64,000 nt of DNA from Dryas octopetala (taxonomy: Eukaryota; Streptophyta; Magnoliopsida; Rosales; Rosaceae): contig OY992837.1 of assembly GCA_963921425.1 (NCBI GenBank), positions 16,155,896-16,219,895 of the forward strand, in the 5' to 3' direction. Shown here piece after piece: positions 19,882-31,300 of this stretch. A model generated the notes under the pieces. It searched no databases, was not told the origin of the DNA, and worked only from the letters and a program-made list of their open reading frames with translations. Both the position numbers and the translations under genes were made by a program. Each line of letters starts with the position of its first letter. Positions within the stretch are counted from its first letter, which is position 1.

Positions 19882-21172
19882 CTATAGTACGTGTAGAACA
19901 GAGCCAAAAGAAATAATCAATAATTGCATACCCAATAAAATCAACACATGGCATGGTTGATTGAGGAAATGTTAACTGATGAGTACAATATATATATAAG
20001 GGCATACTAACCCTCCAACACTAGAATTGGAAATTCAACTAAAATCCAACACATTCAATTTGCAACATATAAGTAACAAACAACCTCTCCTTCCAGGTGT
20101 TATCATTTCAAATGACTTTTTCTAATATAATGGCCTGGATAAACCCCAAGAGGCTGTCATCCAATGGAGGAGTAAGCAGCAGCCCATGTTTTGGCAGGAC
20201 TAAACCAAATTCAAACTAGGATCGGTCCAAAGTATAAAACCTAAACATCTAACAGATGATTAACATAAATGAAAGTAAAAATATTTGGACTAAAATAACC
20301 AAGATAATTTTATATTTGAAAAATTCAATGTGGTAAAAACTAAAACAAGGTTGAATGAGAGATTACGAAATGCAATTCATGTACAATCCAGCAGAATTCA
20401 CATTCATTTAGTAATTTAAAGCATCCATTATAATGTGAAGGCAATTGAACAGGCAACAAAATGCTCACAACTTGATTCATATATGAGACAAAAGAATGAT
20501 CATACCATAATTTCTCATATGTATAGCATAATGGAATAATAAAGCCTTCCAAAATATAAAGAAAAATATGATGTTGCTTTCAAAGAATCAAAAACCAGTA
20601 AATGCAGAAAATTTCAAGTGCTCAAAACCAAAAAATCACAGTTTAAACACGGGGCAAATGAGGCAACTCGAAATATATTTACATGTACATATTCTGTTAC
20701 TATTACAACTTTCTTTTTCAAGTTCCCTGAATTTTGCTACTACAACATTTTCTTTGTCATACTGGGAAACACAAAAAGGAAAATGACTGATGAGGACATA
20801 GAAAAATATATTGTTACTTGATGTTTGTAAAGTAAATCAGTAAAAACTTGTTGAGATGTAAGAGGACTTCACCATGTTCAACACTTGAACTGGGACACTT
20901 TGAATTTGTGTTTCTTTTTACCTTTTTAATTAAACATGAGTAGAGTGATGAGAGCCATCCGTCTTCAGGAGAAAATTGTAATGACGAGAGTAGGCTTTGT
21001 CTCTGAAATTCAGTAGAAAATCAACAGGTTTAAGTAGGGGGCCATCTCATCCTTACTTAAATAACTGTTTGAAGAAATGCAGAGGCAACTCCAATGCACT
21101 CTATGGATCATTAACAATAACAAAAGCCTAAATAGATTTCAGCAATCACAATGGAAAAAGAAAAAGAAGAGA

Positions 21173-21221
21173 ATTGCTTGATCACCCTCATCTTTAGCAG
21201 CATAAGCATTCCCATATCCTA
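21173..21221 (-). pseudogene. APC6/CDC16 exon scrap in copy B
   Basis: Same 49-bp scrap as at 3154-3202. A fuller copy of the same exon lies 1.3 kb downstream on the same strand at 19756-19881, so part of that exon has been duplicated locally. Confidence 0.7.
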
Positions 21222-21533
21222 ATCTGTTACAAATTGTGGATTGAACTCCTTATATTAATTTCAATGTAAACGAGAATGAGAGAAAGGACAAATAAGAAGA
21301 AGAGTGAGTGAATGAGTAAGTGGGTGAGTGGCATATACGTACAATGGCATTGGTGTTTCTACACCCAATGCATGTGCAACCAAATCCACAACTTTCTGTT
21401 TAATGAATAAACAATTTATTCAACCAAATTCAGAATTTTGGTAATACCCACATAGCCACAGTACCAAAAGCACTAAACCTCTAACAAGAAAAAGCAAAAA
21501 TCTAATGGAATATATAGAATGGTAGAAAATTAC

Positions 21534-21765
21534 TAGCAAGAAGAGTACCACGGCGATCGAAGGCGAAGCATTTCATAACCCCATGTTCCAAATACTCCTC
21601 TATCACTTCTGGGAAATCCCTTTGCAATGGGTCTTTACCAAATAACAATTACAATTAATTACAAGCTTAATTTTATTTTATTTACAAAAACAAAACAAAA
21701 AACAAATTCTTTGATAAAAAGTAGAGAGAGAGAAAGAGAGACTGACGGATTATTGGAGCATTCAT
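21534..21765 (-). pseudogene. RBL: RBBP5-like exons 1-2 fragment, copy B
   Basis: Exon 1 (21765-21747) and exon 2 (21632-21534) have the same sizes, 19 and 99 bp, and the same splice sites as in copy A. This copy keeps the more usual GVMKCFAFDRRGTLLA reading. The split codon at the exon junction gives His instead of the Asp expected in the family. Each copy therefore has its own different damage. No WD40 exons follow. Confidence 0.75.
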
Positions 21766-22353
21766 CGTGCTTATGAGGCTGGCAGAAATTTCAAGGCAGA
21801 AGGGAGTAGCCAAAACCCTTCTTCAGCGCCCTCCAACAGCGCTCCCTCTCAGTAACCAAACCCACTTACATTCGATGAGGGGCTGAGAACCCTAAATCCA
21901 ACAGTCAATCCTAATTACATATATGAACCCAAATAAAAAAAAAATAGGAAAAAAATATCTTTTTTCCAGTGATTGGGATTCGGTATGAGGGATTGAGCCC
22001 AGTCACGGCGACGGAGAAAATGACTGCGAGCGAAAGAGAGGCAGGGCAGATAGAGATGAGAGAGAAAGGGGGGCTGGGGGCGGGAGAGTGAAAGAGAGGA
22101 GAGGCAGATAGAGATGAGAGAGATACAGAACCAGAAAAGACAGAGGCAGAGGCAGAGGCAGAGGGAAGAAAAACCAGAAAAGGGAAAATGGAATTAATTA
22201 ATTGGAATGTTTTGGATTTCGTTTTGTCGCGCAATTTTACCCCGCCAATTTTTCAAACCATAGGCGACGAAATCCATTTTGTCGCGCAAAACATTGCAAT
22301 TAATTACTTTCCTTTTCACCAACACTTACCGTTTATTATGTCAATTTAATTAA

Positions 22354-22554
22354 CAGTAGTGCTACATATACCACATTTTAATACCATAATTTCATAACAC
22401 CTTATGTGGCAACTTACATGGCATTCATACATTGGATACTAAAAAATAAAAATAAAAACCCAAAAAGAAAAAGAAAAACATTGTCCAATAAAGTAATGAC
22501 ACGTCAGATGGTATAAATATGTGGTATAAGAATGTGGTAAGTATAGCATTATTC
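22354..22554. mobile_element. Mutator-like MITE, 201 bp (copy B only)
   Basis: Ends CAGTAGTGCTACATATACCA and, inverted, GAATAATGCTATACTTACCA form terminal inverted repeats. TTTAATTAA flanks it on both sides (22345-22353 and 22555-22563), a 9-bp target duplication. Copy A has the empty site at 4478-4486. It belongs to the same family as the elements at 43513-43689 and 44413-44603. Confidence 0.9.
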
Positions 22555-22563
22555 TTTAATTAA

Positions 22564-23870
22564 TCACCGTTACTTAACTTCAACGATCAAACCTGTTTAT
22601 TAACTATGTTCGTACTAAAGATCATCTTTGCAAAAAATCGGTCAAATCAAAATTCATCTAGCCGTTGGATTATTATTAAAAAAACCATAATCATTCATAT
22701 ATTCAACCTTTGGTACCTAACTTTTACATATCCGATTGAACTAATTTTTGGAGGGATGATCTTTGAGTGAAGAACTAAAAAATAAACGGTTTGGATCGTT
22801 TGAAGCACGATCGAGATGTAAGCTTCTATATGTAAATACACTTGAAGAGTATAATTCTATTAACTTTTTTCTCGTTGAAACCTTATCATTTCAATAATTG
22901 TGAAGACCACAACGTGATTTTAACGATCGGAGCCATTCATTTTCTATGTTCATACTCAAAGATCATCCTTACAAAAAATCGGCCAAATTGGAATTCATAT
23001 AGTTGTTGGATTATCATTAGAAAAACCTTGATCGTTCATACATTCAACCTCTGGTACCTAACTTTTAGATCTCCAATTGAAGTAATTTTTTGCATAGATG
23101 ATCTTTAAATGAAGAACTAAAAAATGAACGGTTTAGATTGTTGGAAGCACGATCGAGATGTGAGCTTCTACATATTAATACATTTAAAGAGTATAATTCT
23201 ATTAATTTTCTCGTTGAAACCTTATCGTTTCAATAATTATAAAGACCACAAAGTGATTTCAACGATCAGATCCGTTTATTTTTTATGTCCATACTCAAAG
23301 ATTATCCCTACAAAAAATCGGCCAAATCAGAATTCATCTAGCCGTTGGATTATCATTAGAAAAACTATGATCGTTCATACGTTCGACCTCCAGTACCTAA
23401 CTTCTACATCTTTGATTAAGCTAATTTTTTGCATGAATGATCTTTGGATGGGGAACTGAAAAATGAACAGTTCGGATCGTTGGTAACACGATCGAGATGT
23501 GAGCTTCTTCTACATATAAATACACTTAAAGAATATAATTATATTAACTTTTTCATCGAGACCTTGTCGTTTCAATAATTATGAAGATCACAGTGTGATT
23601 TCAACGATCGGAGCCGTTCATTTTCTATGTTCATATTCAAAGATCATCACTGCAAAAAATAGGTCAAATCGGAATTCATCTAGCCGTTGGATTATCATTA
23701 GAAAAACCATGATCGTTCATATGTTCGACTATCGTTACCTAACTTATGCATCTCCGATTGAGTTAATTTTTTGCAAAGATGATCTTTGAATAGGGAGCTA
23801 AAAAATGAACGGTTCGGATAGTTAGAAATACGATCGCATCGTATTCTTATACATACATATAAATGCACAA
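22564..23870. repeat. Four tandem ~335-bp palindromic units (copy B)
   Basis: Counterpart of 4500-5790. Units begin near 22581, 22922, 23259 and 23598. The unit number is the same as in A, so the array was fixed before the copies separated. Confidence 0.8.
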
Positions 23871-23871
23871 A

Positions 23872-24653
23872 AAAATGGGTCATTTAGTAAGGACATATGT
23901 TGTCGTTGAATATATGCACCCTTTCCTCGCTAATTTTTAGACAAGTTTGGAGACCAAACTCATCATACTTAGAGTGACAAAATGAATTATTCCTCGCAAA
24001 AAATGCTTTACAATGAGGAAAAATAATTCTTCGCTAACAGTATTTTCAAAACAATTTGCAAAATGTATGGCGAGGAATTGAGATTGTCGCTGAAAAATTT
24101 AATTAGTGACAAATTAAAATGATTTTCTCGCTAAAAATTTATGCCAATCGTTTAGCGAGGAAACAAATATTTCCTTACTCAATGGGTCATTTAGCGAGAC
24201 ATATGTCGTCGCTGAATCCACCTTTTCCTCGCTAATTTTTAGACAAGTTTGGAGATCAAACTCATCATACTTAGAGCGACAAACTGAACTATTTCTCGCA
24301 AAAAATGTTTTACAGTGAGGAAAAATAATTCCTCGCTAATTAAAAGTATTTTGAAAACAATTTGCAAAATGTATGACGAGGAATTGAGGTTGTTGCCGAA
24401 AAATTTAATTAGCGATGACTTAACAAGATTTTCTCGCTAAAATATTGGCGGGTGCGGAAAAAATTTCCGCCAATCTTTTAGCGAAGAAACAGCCGAATCC
24501 ACCTTTTCCTCACTAATTTTAAGACAGGTTTGGAGACAAAACTTATCATACTTAGAGCGACAAATTGAATTATTCCTAGCAAAAAATGTTTTACAGTGAG
24601 GAAAAATAATTCCTTGCTAAAAGTTTAGTTGCTAAAAAGCAACTTTGTTGTAG
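23872..24653. repeat. TTAGCGAGGAA-rich units, CACTA-like end (copy B)
   Basis: Counterpart of 5791-6611. The third unit lacks about 50 bp near 24490. It ends CAACTTTGTTGTAG. Confidence 0.55.
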
Positions 24654-24692
24654 TTAATTTTCACCATAACTAAAGTTCAAATGGGGAGTTCA

Positions 24693-24726
<34 letters not shown>

Positions 24727-24884
24727 CTTCTAGCTCTAGAGCATGCTCTTTTCACCATAACTAAAGTTCAAATGTGTTGCAGCAAGTTTTGGAATTTCGT
24801 GTTGACATCCACAAATTTTGAAAAATGCAGATCAGACATCCTCTCTAGAGAAAGACTGTATATATATATATGGAAATTTTCAAG

Positions 24885-26352
24885 TAAAGATGTCCTTACT
24901 TTAAGAAAAGTAAGAACATCCTCTTTGGACCTACAATTCAATGATCGGAACCGTCTATATTTTAGAACATCATTCAAAGGTCACCCTTAAAAAAAATCAG
25001 CTAGATCCAAAACTATTTAGCCAGTTTATTATAGCAAACATCATTTCAATTTTATCTGACGGACTGTATTTGTCTGCACAGTTTAGATGACCAAACAATC
25101 ACTAATTGAGCTTATTTTTTTCAGGGATTACCCTTGAGAAGGAACCTAAAAAATGAACGGTTTTAATCATCTAGGTGGATAAATCTCATCTTGTCAACAA
25201 GACTGAAAAGAAATATGTGGATAAATCTCAAAGGGTAAAAATAGATTTTTCAGGAAAAGAATTTCCCTGAAAATGACTCAAGAAAGAAATTTTATGTTGG
25301 AAATCGGCCTCTAGGTTGCAATATGCAAAACAATTTGTTAGAAATGATATATCATTCAAACATTTAGTGGAAAGGTGCAGCCCAAAAGAGAGAGACATGG
25401 GCTGGGCTTAGGGTCAAAGCGTGTTGTCCAATCATGATGCGCCACATGGCACCAAGTTTTCCACTTTTTATCCATTCTTCAAAAATTCGTCAAAAATAGC
25501 TTAGGACTCGGAAAAATTCTCCAAAAAATCGTACGGACTTGTCTAAGTGAGTACTAATTATCTAAAGGTTCAAAACACCAATTTTTTCCTTTTGATATTT
25601 TCCAGAATATTTGGGAACTCCAAATTAAATTCTAGAAAATTAAAATACTAAAGACTCTTTTGAAATTCAAAGGATAATTTCTTGAATTCCGAAAAATAAG
25701 AGGTCTGCACCGTTGGTCTTCTAGACACAAAAAAAACATTTCCTGTGAAGGCGTGTTACTCGAAAGACCTTTCAGTCTTGAAGGAAAATAAATTTCCTTT
25801 ACAAATAAATTCTAGAAAAACTCTAGAATTTTCGTAAAATCTCAGGAAAATTCTCAAAATATTTTTTGGGAATTCCCGGGCTTCACAGAAACATAGCAGA
25901 ACTCAGCAACTATTGTGTTGAGGAAAATGAAAGTTTCCCCTGCATCAAAAACTTCGTTTCTCAAAGTCACGCAACCTGGAGGATCTTCACCGAAAATGTT
26001 CATGTTGTTCCTGTAATGGATGTGATAGACATTATATGAAGAAACCAACAGTCACAGCAAAATCACAATTTCAAACCCTAAAATTTCAAAATCATAATTC
26101 CTCAAAATTGATAAGCAAGACCATGGGGAAAAGAAAGCCCATGGTTAGAGGAGTAGGAAAGTACCATAATCGAGTTGAGTCACCGTCGAGTTCGCCGGAA
26201 AATTGGTTGGAAAGCCGCTGCTTCTCAACGTCGATTTTCCGCCGTCGCTGGGTGGTTGGACGATCGAAGGACATGGGAAGGAAGATGAAAGAGAGGCGAG
26301 CATGGAGAGGTGGGTCTCGCCGCCATCCATGGCCAGACGACGATGCATCGAG

Positions 26353-26395
<43 letters not shown>

Positions 26396-27352
26396 GAGAG
26401 AAATGAGAGAAATTCATATTTGAAATGTGAGAAATGAAAGACACGGAGAGAAAACGAAGAATAAGACGGAGCAAATTAAGTGGACTGGGAAAAAAAAAAA
26501 AAGTAGGCCGGATGGAAATTACCTGGACCCACTGGGAAGCACAATTAAATGGGTAGACTATACAGGAATGAGGTAGCCCAAAGTGGGTGTTTTGAAAATT
26601 ATTTGTATTTTTGGATCTTAGTCAAAATAAAAAAGCATTAAAGTATTAGTCTAACAGAGGAGAGAAAATTGAACGTGAAGCACCTTTTTTTTAATGTTGA
26701 TACTTCTAAAATTTTTTATTTCAATAATTTTTTATATATAAAAAGAAAAATTTTGGGCCCCCTAGAAGTCGGGCCTTGGGCGGCCGCCCCTACCGCCCAT
26801 GCTGAGGGCCGGCCTTGCATATACAACCATTATAATGTGACACAAAATCATCACTAACAATATGCCAGAGGGGTTGTTAATTTTTACAGATTAGGATCAG
26901 AAACTTAAGGTTAGACATGGGTAGTTCTCATCAAATTAAACCATTTCTAATGACAATAACTAACCAACTTTTTTTCCTATATGTAAATCAGACATGAGAT
27001 GATATATTGGTTAGCTCCACAACTTTTAAGTAGAAAATTAAATTGATCTAGAAGGATTTCAGAATAAACGCATAAAATAGATCATCAAGGACCTGCTGAT
27101 TTTCTAGATCCAAACAAGATATACACGAATTAAGACAATTTAAAATTGGATCAATCAACACCAAGACATACATAATTAGCACACACATGGAGAAAAGAAC
27201 AGAATACCAAGATATAGACACACACACACATATATGCATATAGACTAATATATTAAAGGTGTTGAGATTGGATCTCAATATCTCAGCCCCAAACACATAA
27301 TATCTAGTATCAAGGGTGTGCCTGCTGTACAAGGTTTGAGAACATGAGTGTT
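24885..27352. other. Non-coding duplicated stretch, no gene seen (copy B)
   Basis: Counterpart of 8103-10599, including a shorter GA tract (26359-26391) and the hAT-end-like GGGCCCCCTAGAAGTCGGGCC block near 26755-26818. I see no supported gene. Confidence 0.5.
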
Positions 27353-27741
27353 CACCGTTGTGGAGGAAATTTTTGCCACTGTGCTAGTTGTCCCCTTGCT
27401 CAAGGATGATGCAAAAAGATTGTCTCGAACTTAATTGGGACTGCTTCGTGATAAGCTGGTTTGGGGTCGGGATCGAGTAGTGGACAGTAACTGTTGGACA
27501 GTGACAATGGTTTGTAATTGTTGAAAATAGGATTTTTGACTCCAAAACTTAAATTTTTGTGTTTTATGTTAATTTTATGCTTTTTTGGACATTTATATGT
27601 ATGAAAAAGACATAAGATTTATATAAGTACATTGCCTTGTTTGTTTTTGGTGTTGTTGCACAGTGAGAAAGAATAGTCACTGTTGAACATAATTGCCATT
27701 GTCAGACAGTGGCAATTCTCCTGACGCAAAAAAAAAATAGT

Positions 27742-28195
27742 ATGCATTGGGCTCCATGCCAAACACATTTTTTCACTTAAGTTCATTAAAGCAGACTGCA
27801 TTTGAGACTTGATTTTTGATAATTTGCCTTAAAAAAGGCCTATTTTCTATACTGGGCTATAAAAATACTAAAATTATCTTCAACGTATAAACAGATGATA
27901 TTTTATTTTATTTTATTTTATTTTTGAAGTCAAATAACCATGTCACGTACTGTTCATCCTATCCTTTAAAACTGCTTGTATTTTAGAGCCACAAATTTGT
28001 GTCATAACTCATAACTAGTATTATGAATAAAGGCCATAGATCCTGACACCCTTATAATAAATATGTTTTAATAAAAAACAAAACAAATGCACCGATTATT
28101 GTTTCTAGTTGAAGGTGACGTACGTGGGGAACTAGCACCGAAGCCAGAGGCACAGAGCCTTAAAATCTCATTTACCCTTTTCACTCCTCCTTAAC

Positions 28196-28239
<44 letters not shown>

Positions 28240-28306
28240 GACACACACACACATTGACAGTCATATATTGTGCAATATTGGCAAAAATATACAGTAGGTG
28301 TGATCG
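27742..28306. other. WAT1-like gene upstream region
   Basis: Unique AT-rich sequence after copy B ends. It contains a CT microsatellite at 28198-28236 followed by CACACACAC, about 70-110 bp before the start codon, a common arrangement in plant 5' UTRs. No unambiguous TATA box was found. Confidence 0.5.
28198..28236. repeat. (CT)n microsatellite in WAT1-like 5' region
   Basis: About 19 CT units followed by a short CA run, just upstream of the WAT1-like start codon. Confidence 0.95.
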
Positions 28307-31300
28307 ATGATGAAGGTGATGGGTAGTGGTGAGATTTGGAATGCTTTGTATGGGATGAAGCCAGTGTTGTTAATGGTGGGGGTTCAGTTTGTGTTTGCTG
28401 GGCTCAATGTGCTCTTCAAACTCGCTGTTAATGATGCAATGAGCATAAGGGTTATTATTGCCTATCGCTTCCTTTTCGCAACCGCTTTCCTTATTCCATT
28501 TGCTCTTTTCTTTGAAAGGTACGTACCAAAGTAAGATTGATTCATTGCATCTTAATTTAATATTGTTCTTATATTTACATACATGCCAAAGACTAATTAT
28601 AAGAACTCTCCAGAGAAAACGAAAAAGAAAAAGAAAAAAAAGCAAAAAAACACATATACATTTCTAAATGCTACAAGATTCTGAGATACTGCCACATTAA
28701 TTGGCTAATTTAATTTCTGTTTAAATGAGTTGGTGTACGTTAATACATTAATATTGTAATTATTGAATTAATGCAGGAAGAGGAGGCCAAAACTCACCTG
28801 GGTTGTACTCTTCCAAGCATTTATGTGTGGCTTGTTTGGGTAAGCAGCATGCGCACGTCTCAACTCTCTTCCTATACAAATTAATTGCAGCATGCAAATT
28901 AATATATAATGATCAATTATGAGTTCTTCATCTTGATTGCTAAGTATATTAAGAGATAAAATTTTCAAGGAGTCCAATTAGGACATTATATTTTGGGTTT
29001 ATAATTTAATAATCAGAATCGTACATATTTTAGGCCATTATTTAAAAATCATTCTTACAGAAAATTAGTTAAATAAAAAATTATTTAACTAGTTTATTAT
29101 TATATATCAACATCATTTCGATTTTATTTAATTTTGTCTACATAATTTAAATAATAAAAAATTATCGATTCAACTGATTTTAGCTCCTTTATATTAAGAT
29201 ATTTATTATAATAATATAAAGCTAGCTTAATTTAGGCCAAAAATAGTATAAAGCTAGCTAGCTAGCTCGCTCTGTTTTATTGTGCTTAATTGCATGTATT
29301 TAGTTTAGTGGGTACAGTTGGTGGTCAACTAGCAATGAGTATGTTATCGGCCTTTCATAAAGCAGAGCCATGTACACTTGTTCACCATACAGAAAAGATG
29401 CACATATTGGTACATCATTAATTTCCTTGAATGGAATGCACTCTAAATATTGCAGGGGATCATTGACATACAATTTGTACGTTGAAAGCTTAGCCTTAAC
29501 ATCGGCAACATTTGTTTCTGCAATAAACCAACTCATGCCGGCCATAACTTTTGTCTTGGCCATCTCCATCAGGTAATTAAACATATATAATATATATTAA
29601 TTTTTGATACGAACACCGCCGGATGACATACAAAAAAATTTTCTAAAGAGTGTAAAATGAACTCATCAAGTTCTATATGTGAAAAGTATGTTTGTATATC
29701 ATAAGTGTTTGTATGATATTATTTTCCTATAAGCCCCCTTCTAATGAGAGATTTTTCAGTTAAAAGTAAATAAAGATTGTGAGGATCATTGCACATTTTA
29801 ATTCGACGATCAAAATTGTTTATGTTTTAGGTCTCAATTCAATGATCAACTTTGCAAAAAATTAGATAAATAAAAAACTATTTAACCGTTTGATTAAATT
29901 GTCATTATTTCAAATGTTTAACATTATGTTCGTTAATTTATTTGATTAAAGTTAGATATTTCATTAATTTCTAATTTGTTTAATTTTTTGCATAAATAAT
30001 TTTTAAATAGAGACCTAAAAGATAGGCGGTTTGGATGGTTGAAATATAATTTCTAGTGAGCCATATAAGAAATCCTTTAAATAACTTTATTTGAAAGCTC
30101 ATTTGGTCATTAATTATCGCTCAAATCATTGGTCCAATATTGAAAGTGATTTTTCCACTGAGTAAGATGCCTAATATATATTAATTTACAACAATGTGCT
30201 AGTTAAGGGTCCAGATACTATTGGTCAACAAATTAATGTGAAATTAATGTGACTTCTGAAGTATAACAATTATTAAGAAATAATGGAGTTAGAGTTGTAG
30301 CTATGAGTGCTAAATATTTTTCAAATTTAATTTCCATAAGTTGGAGATATTATTGTTGTTTAATTTGCGCTTATAATTGTGTTATTGATTATTATGTAAT
30401 TTATCAAATATAATTAATTTCCTTAAATAAATAGGTTGGAGAGATTGAATTTAGGAAGCCTAGCAGGGAAGGCTAAGGTTTTGGGAACAGTAATGGGAAT
30501 AGGTGGAGCAATGCTTCTGACCTTTTATAAGGGGGTGGAAATCAACATGTGGTCCACACATGTTGACCTTTTGCATAAGAGTCAGCAACCAAACAACCAC
30601 TTGGCATCACCACCACATCCAGAATCGGCTAATCGACTATTGGGTTTTCTACTATCTCTCGGCAGCTGTTTGTGCTACGCTTTGTGGCTCATTATTCAGG
30701 TGATTTAACTAATTTTTTCATCTGAAGTTTACAAATTAACATGCTATATGAATCGTAGCTGATGATCATTTGATCTAGTGATAGTGAGGGTACTCTCAAT
30801 CGATCAATCTCGCATTTATGGAAAGAAATTTTGATCGAGTTCAAAATTCAAAAACGACAATTGTTGATAATTTTTTTAAAAAAATTTCCCTTCAATTACT
30901 TTCCCATCTTTGGAAAGGTGTTGAGCACCAAAGGTCGAAAGTGAGTGACTATGGCTTTTCATTTAGACATGAAAATTAAACTTGTAATTTGCCAAATAAA
31001 AAGTCATTTAGGGGCCTTAATAAGCTGGTGAGTTAGGCTGTTTCATTCTCAATGATGAAGCTTAAATGAAGAATTAACCAAAAATAAGATGAAGCAGGAG
31101 AGCATAAAATGTAAAACTTGGGCTAAAGTGACAAAACTATAAGACCTTGAATAAACTTTGCATGTGGAGCATTTGTCACCTTCTCCGTCCTTCTTGATAT
31201 TAATTTATGCCCCATCTATCTCAAATCTTCTGGGCAAAATGCATTTTGTAGTGAATGGGTATTACCTATACTAGCTGTGTTAATTTTTCAAGACTTGAAC

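Larger units (their letters stand above)
19998..27741. repeat. Copy B of the large direct duplication
   Basis: Same order and orientation as copy A, without A's hAT fragment, foldback element and chromovirus, so it preserves the empty sites. It has one insertion absent from A, a 201-bp MITE at 22354-22554, and lacks about 50 bp of the third TTAGCGAGGAA unit near 24490. To the right the sequence runs into the WAT1-like gene. To the left it continues through APC6 exons to a 200-N gap. Confidence 0.93.
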
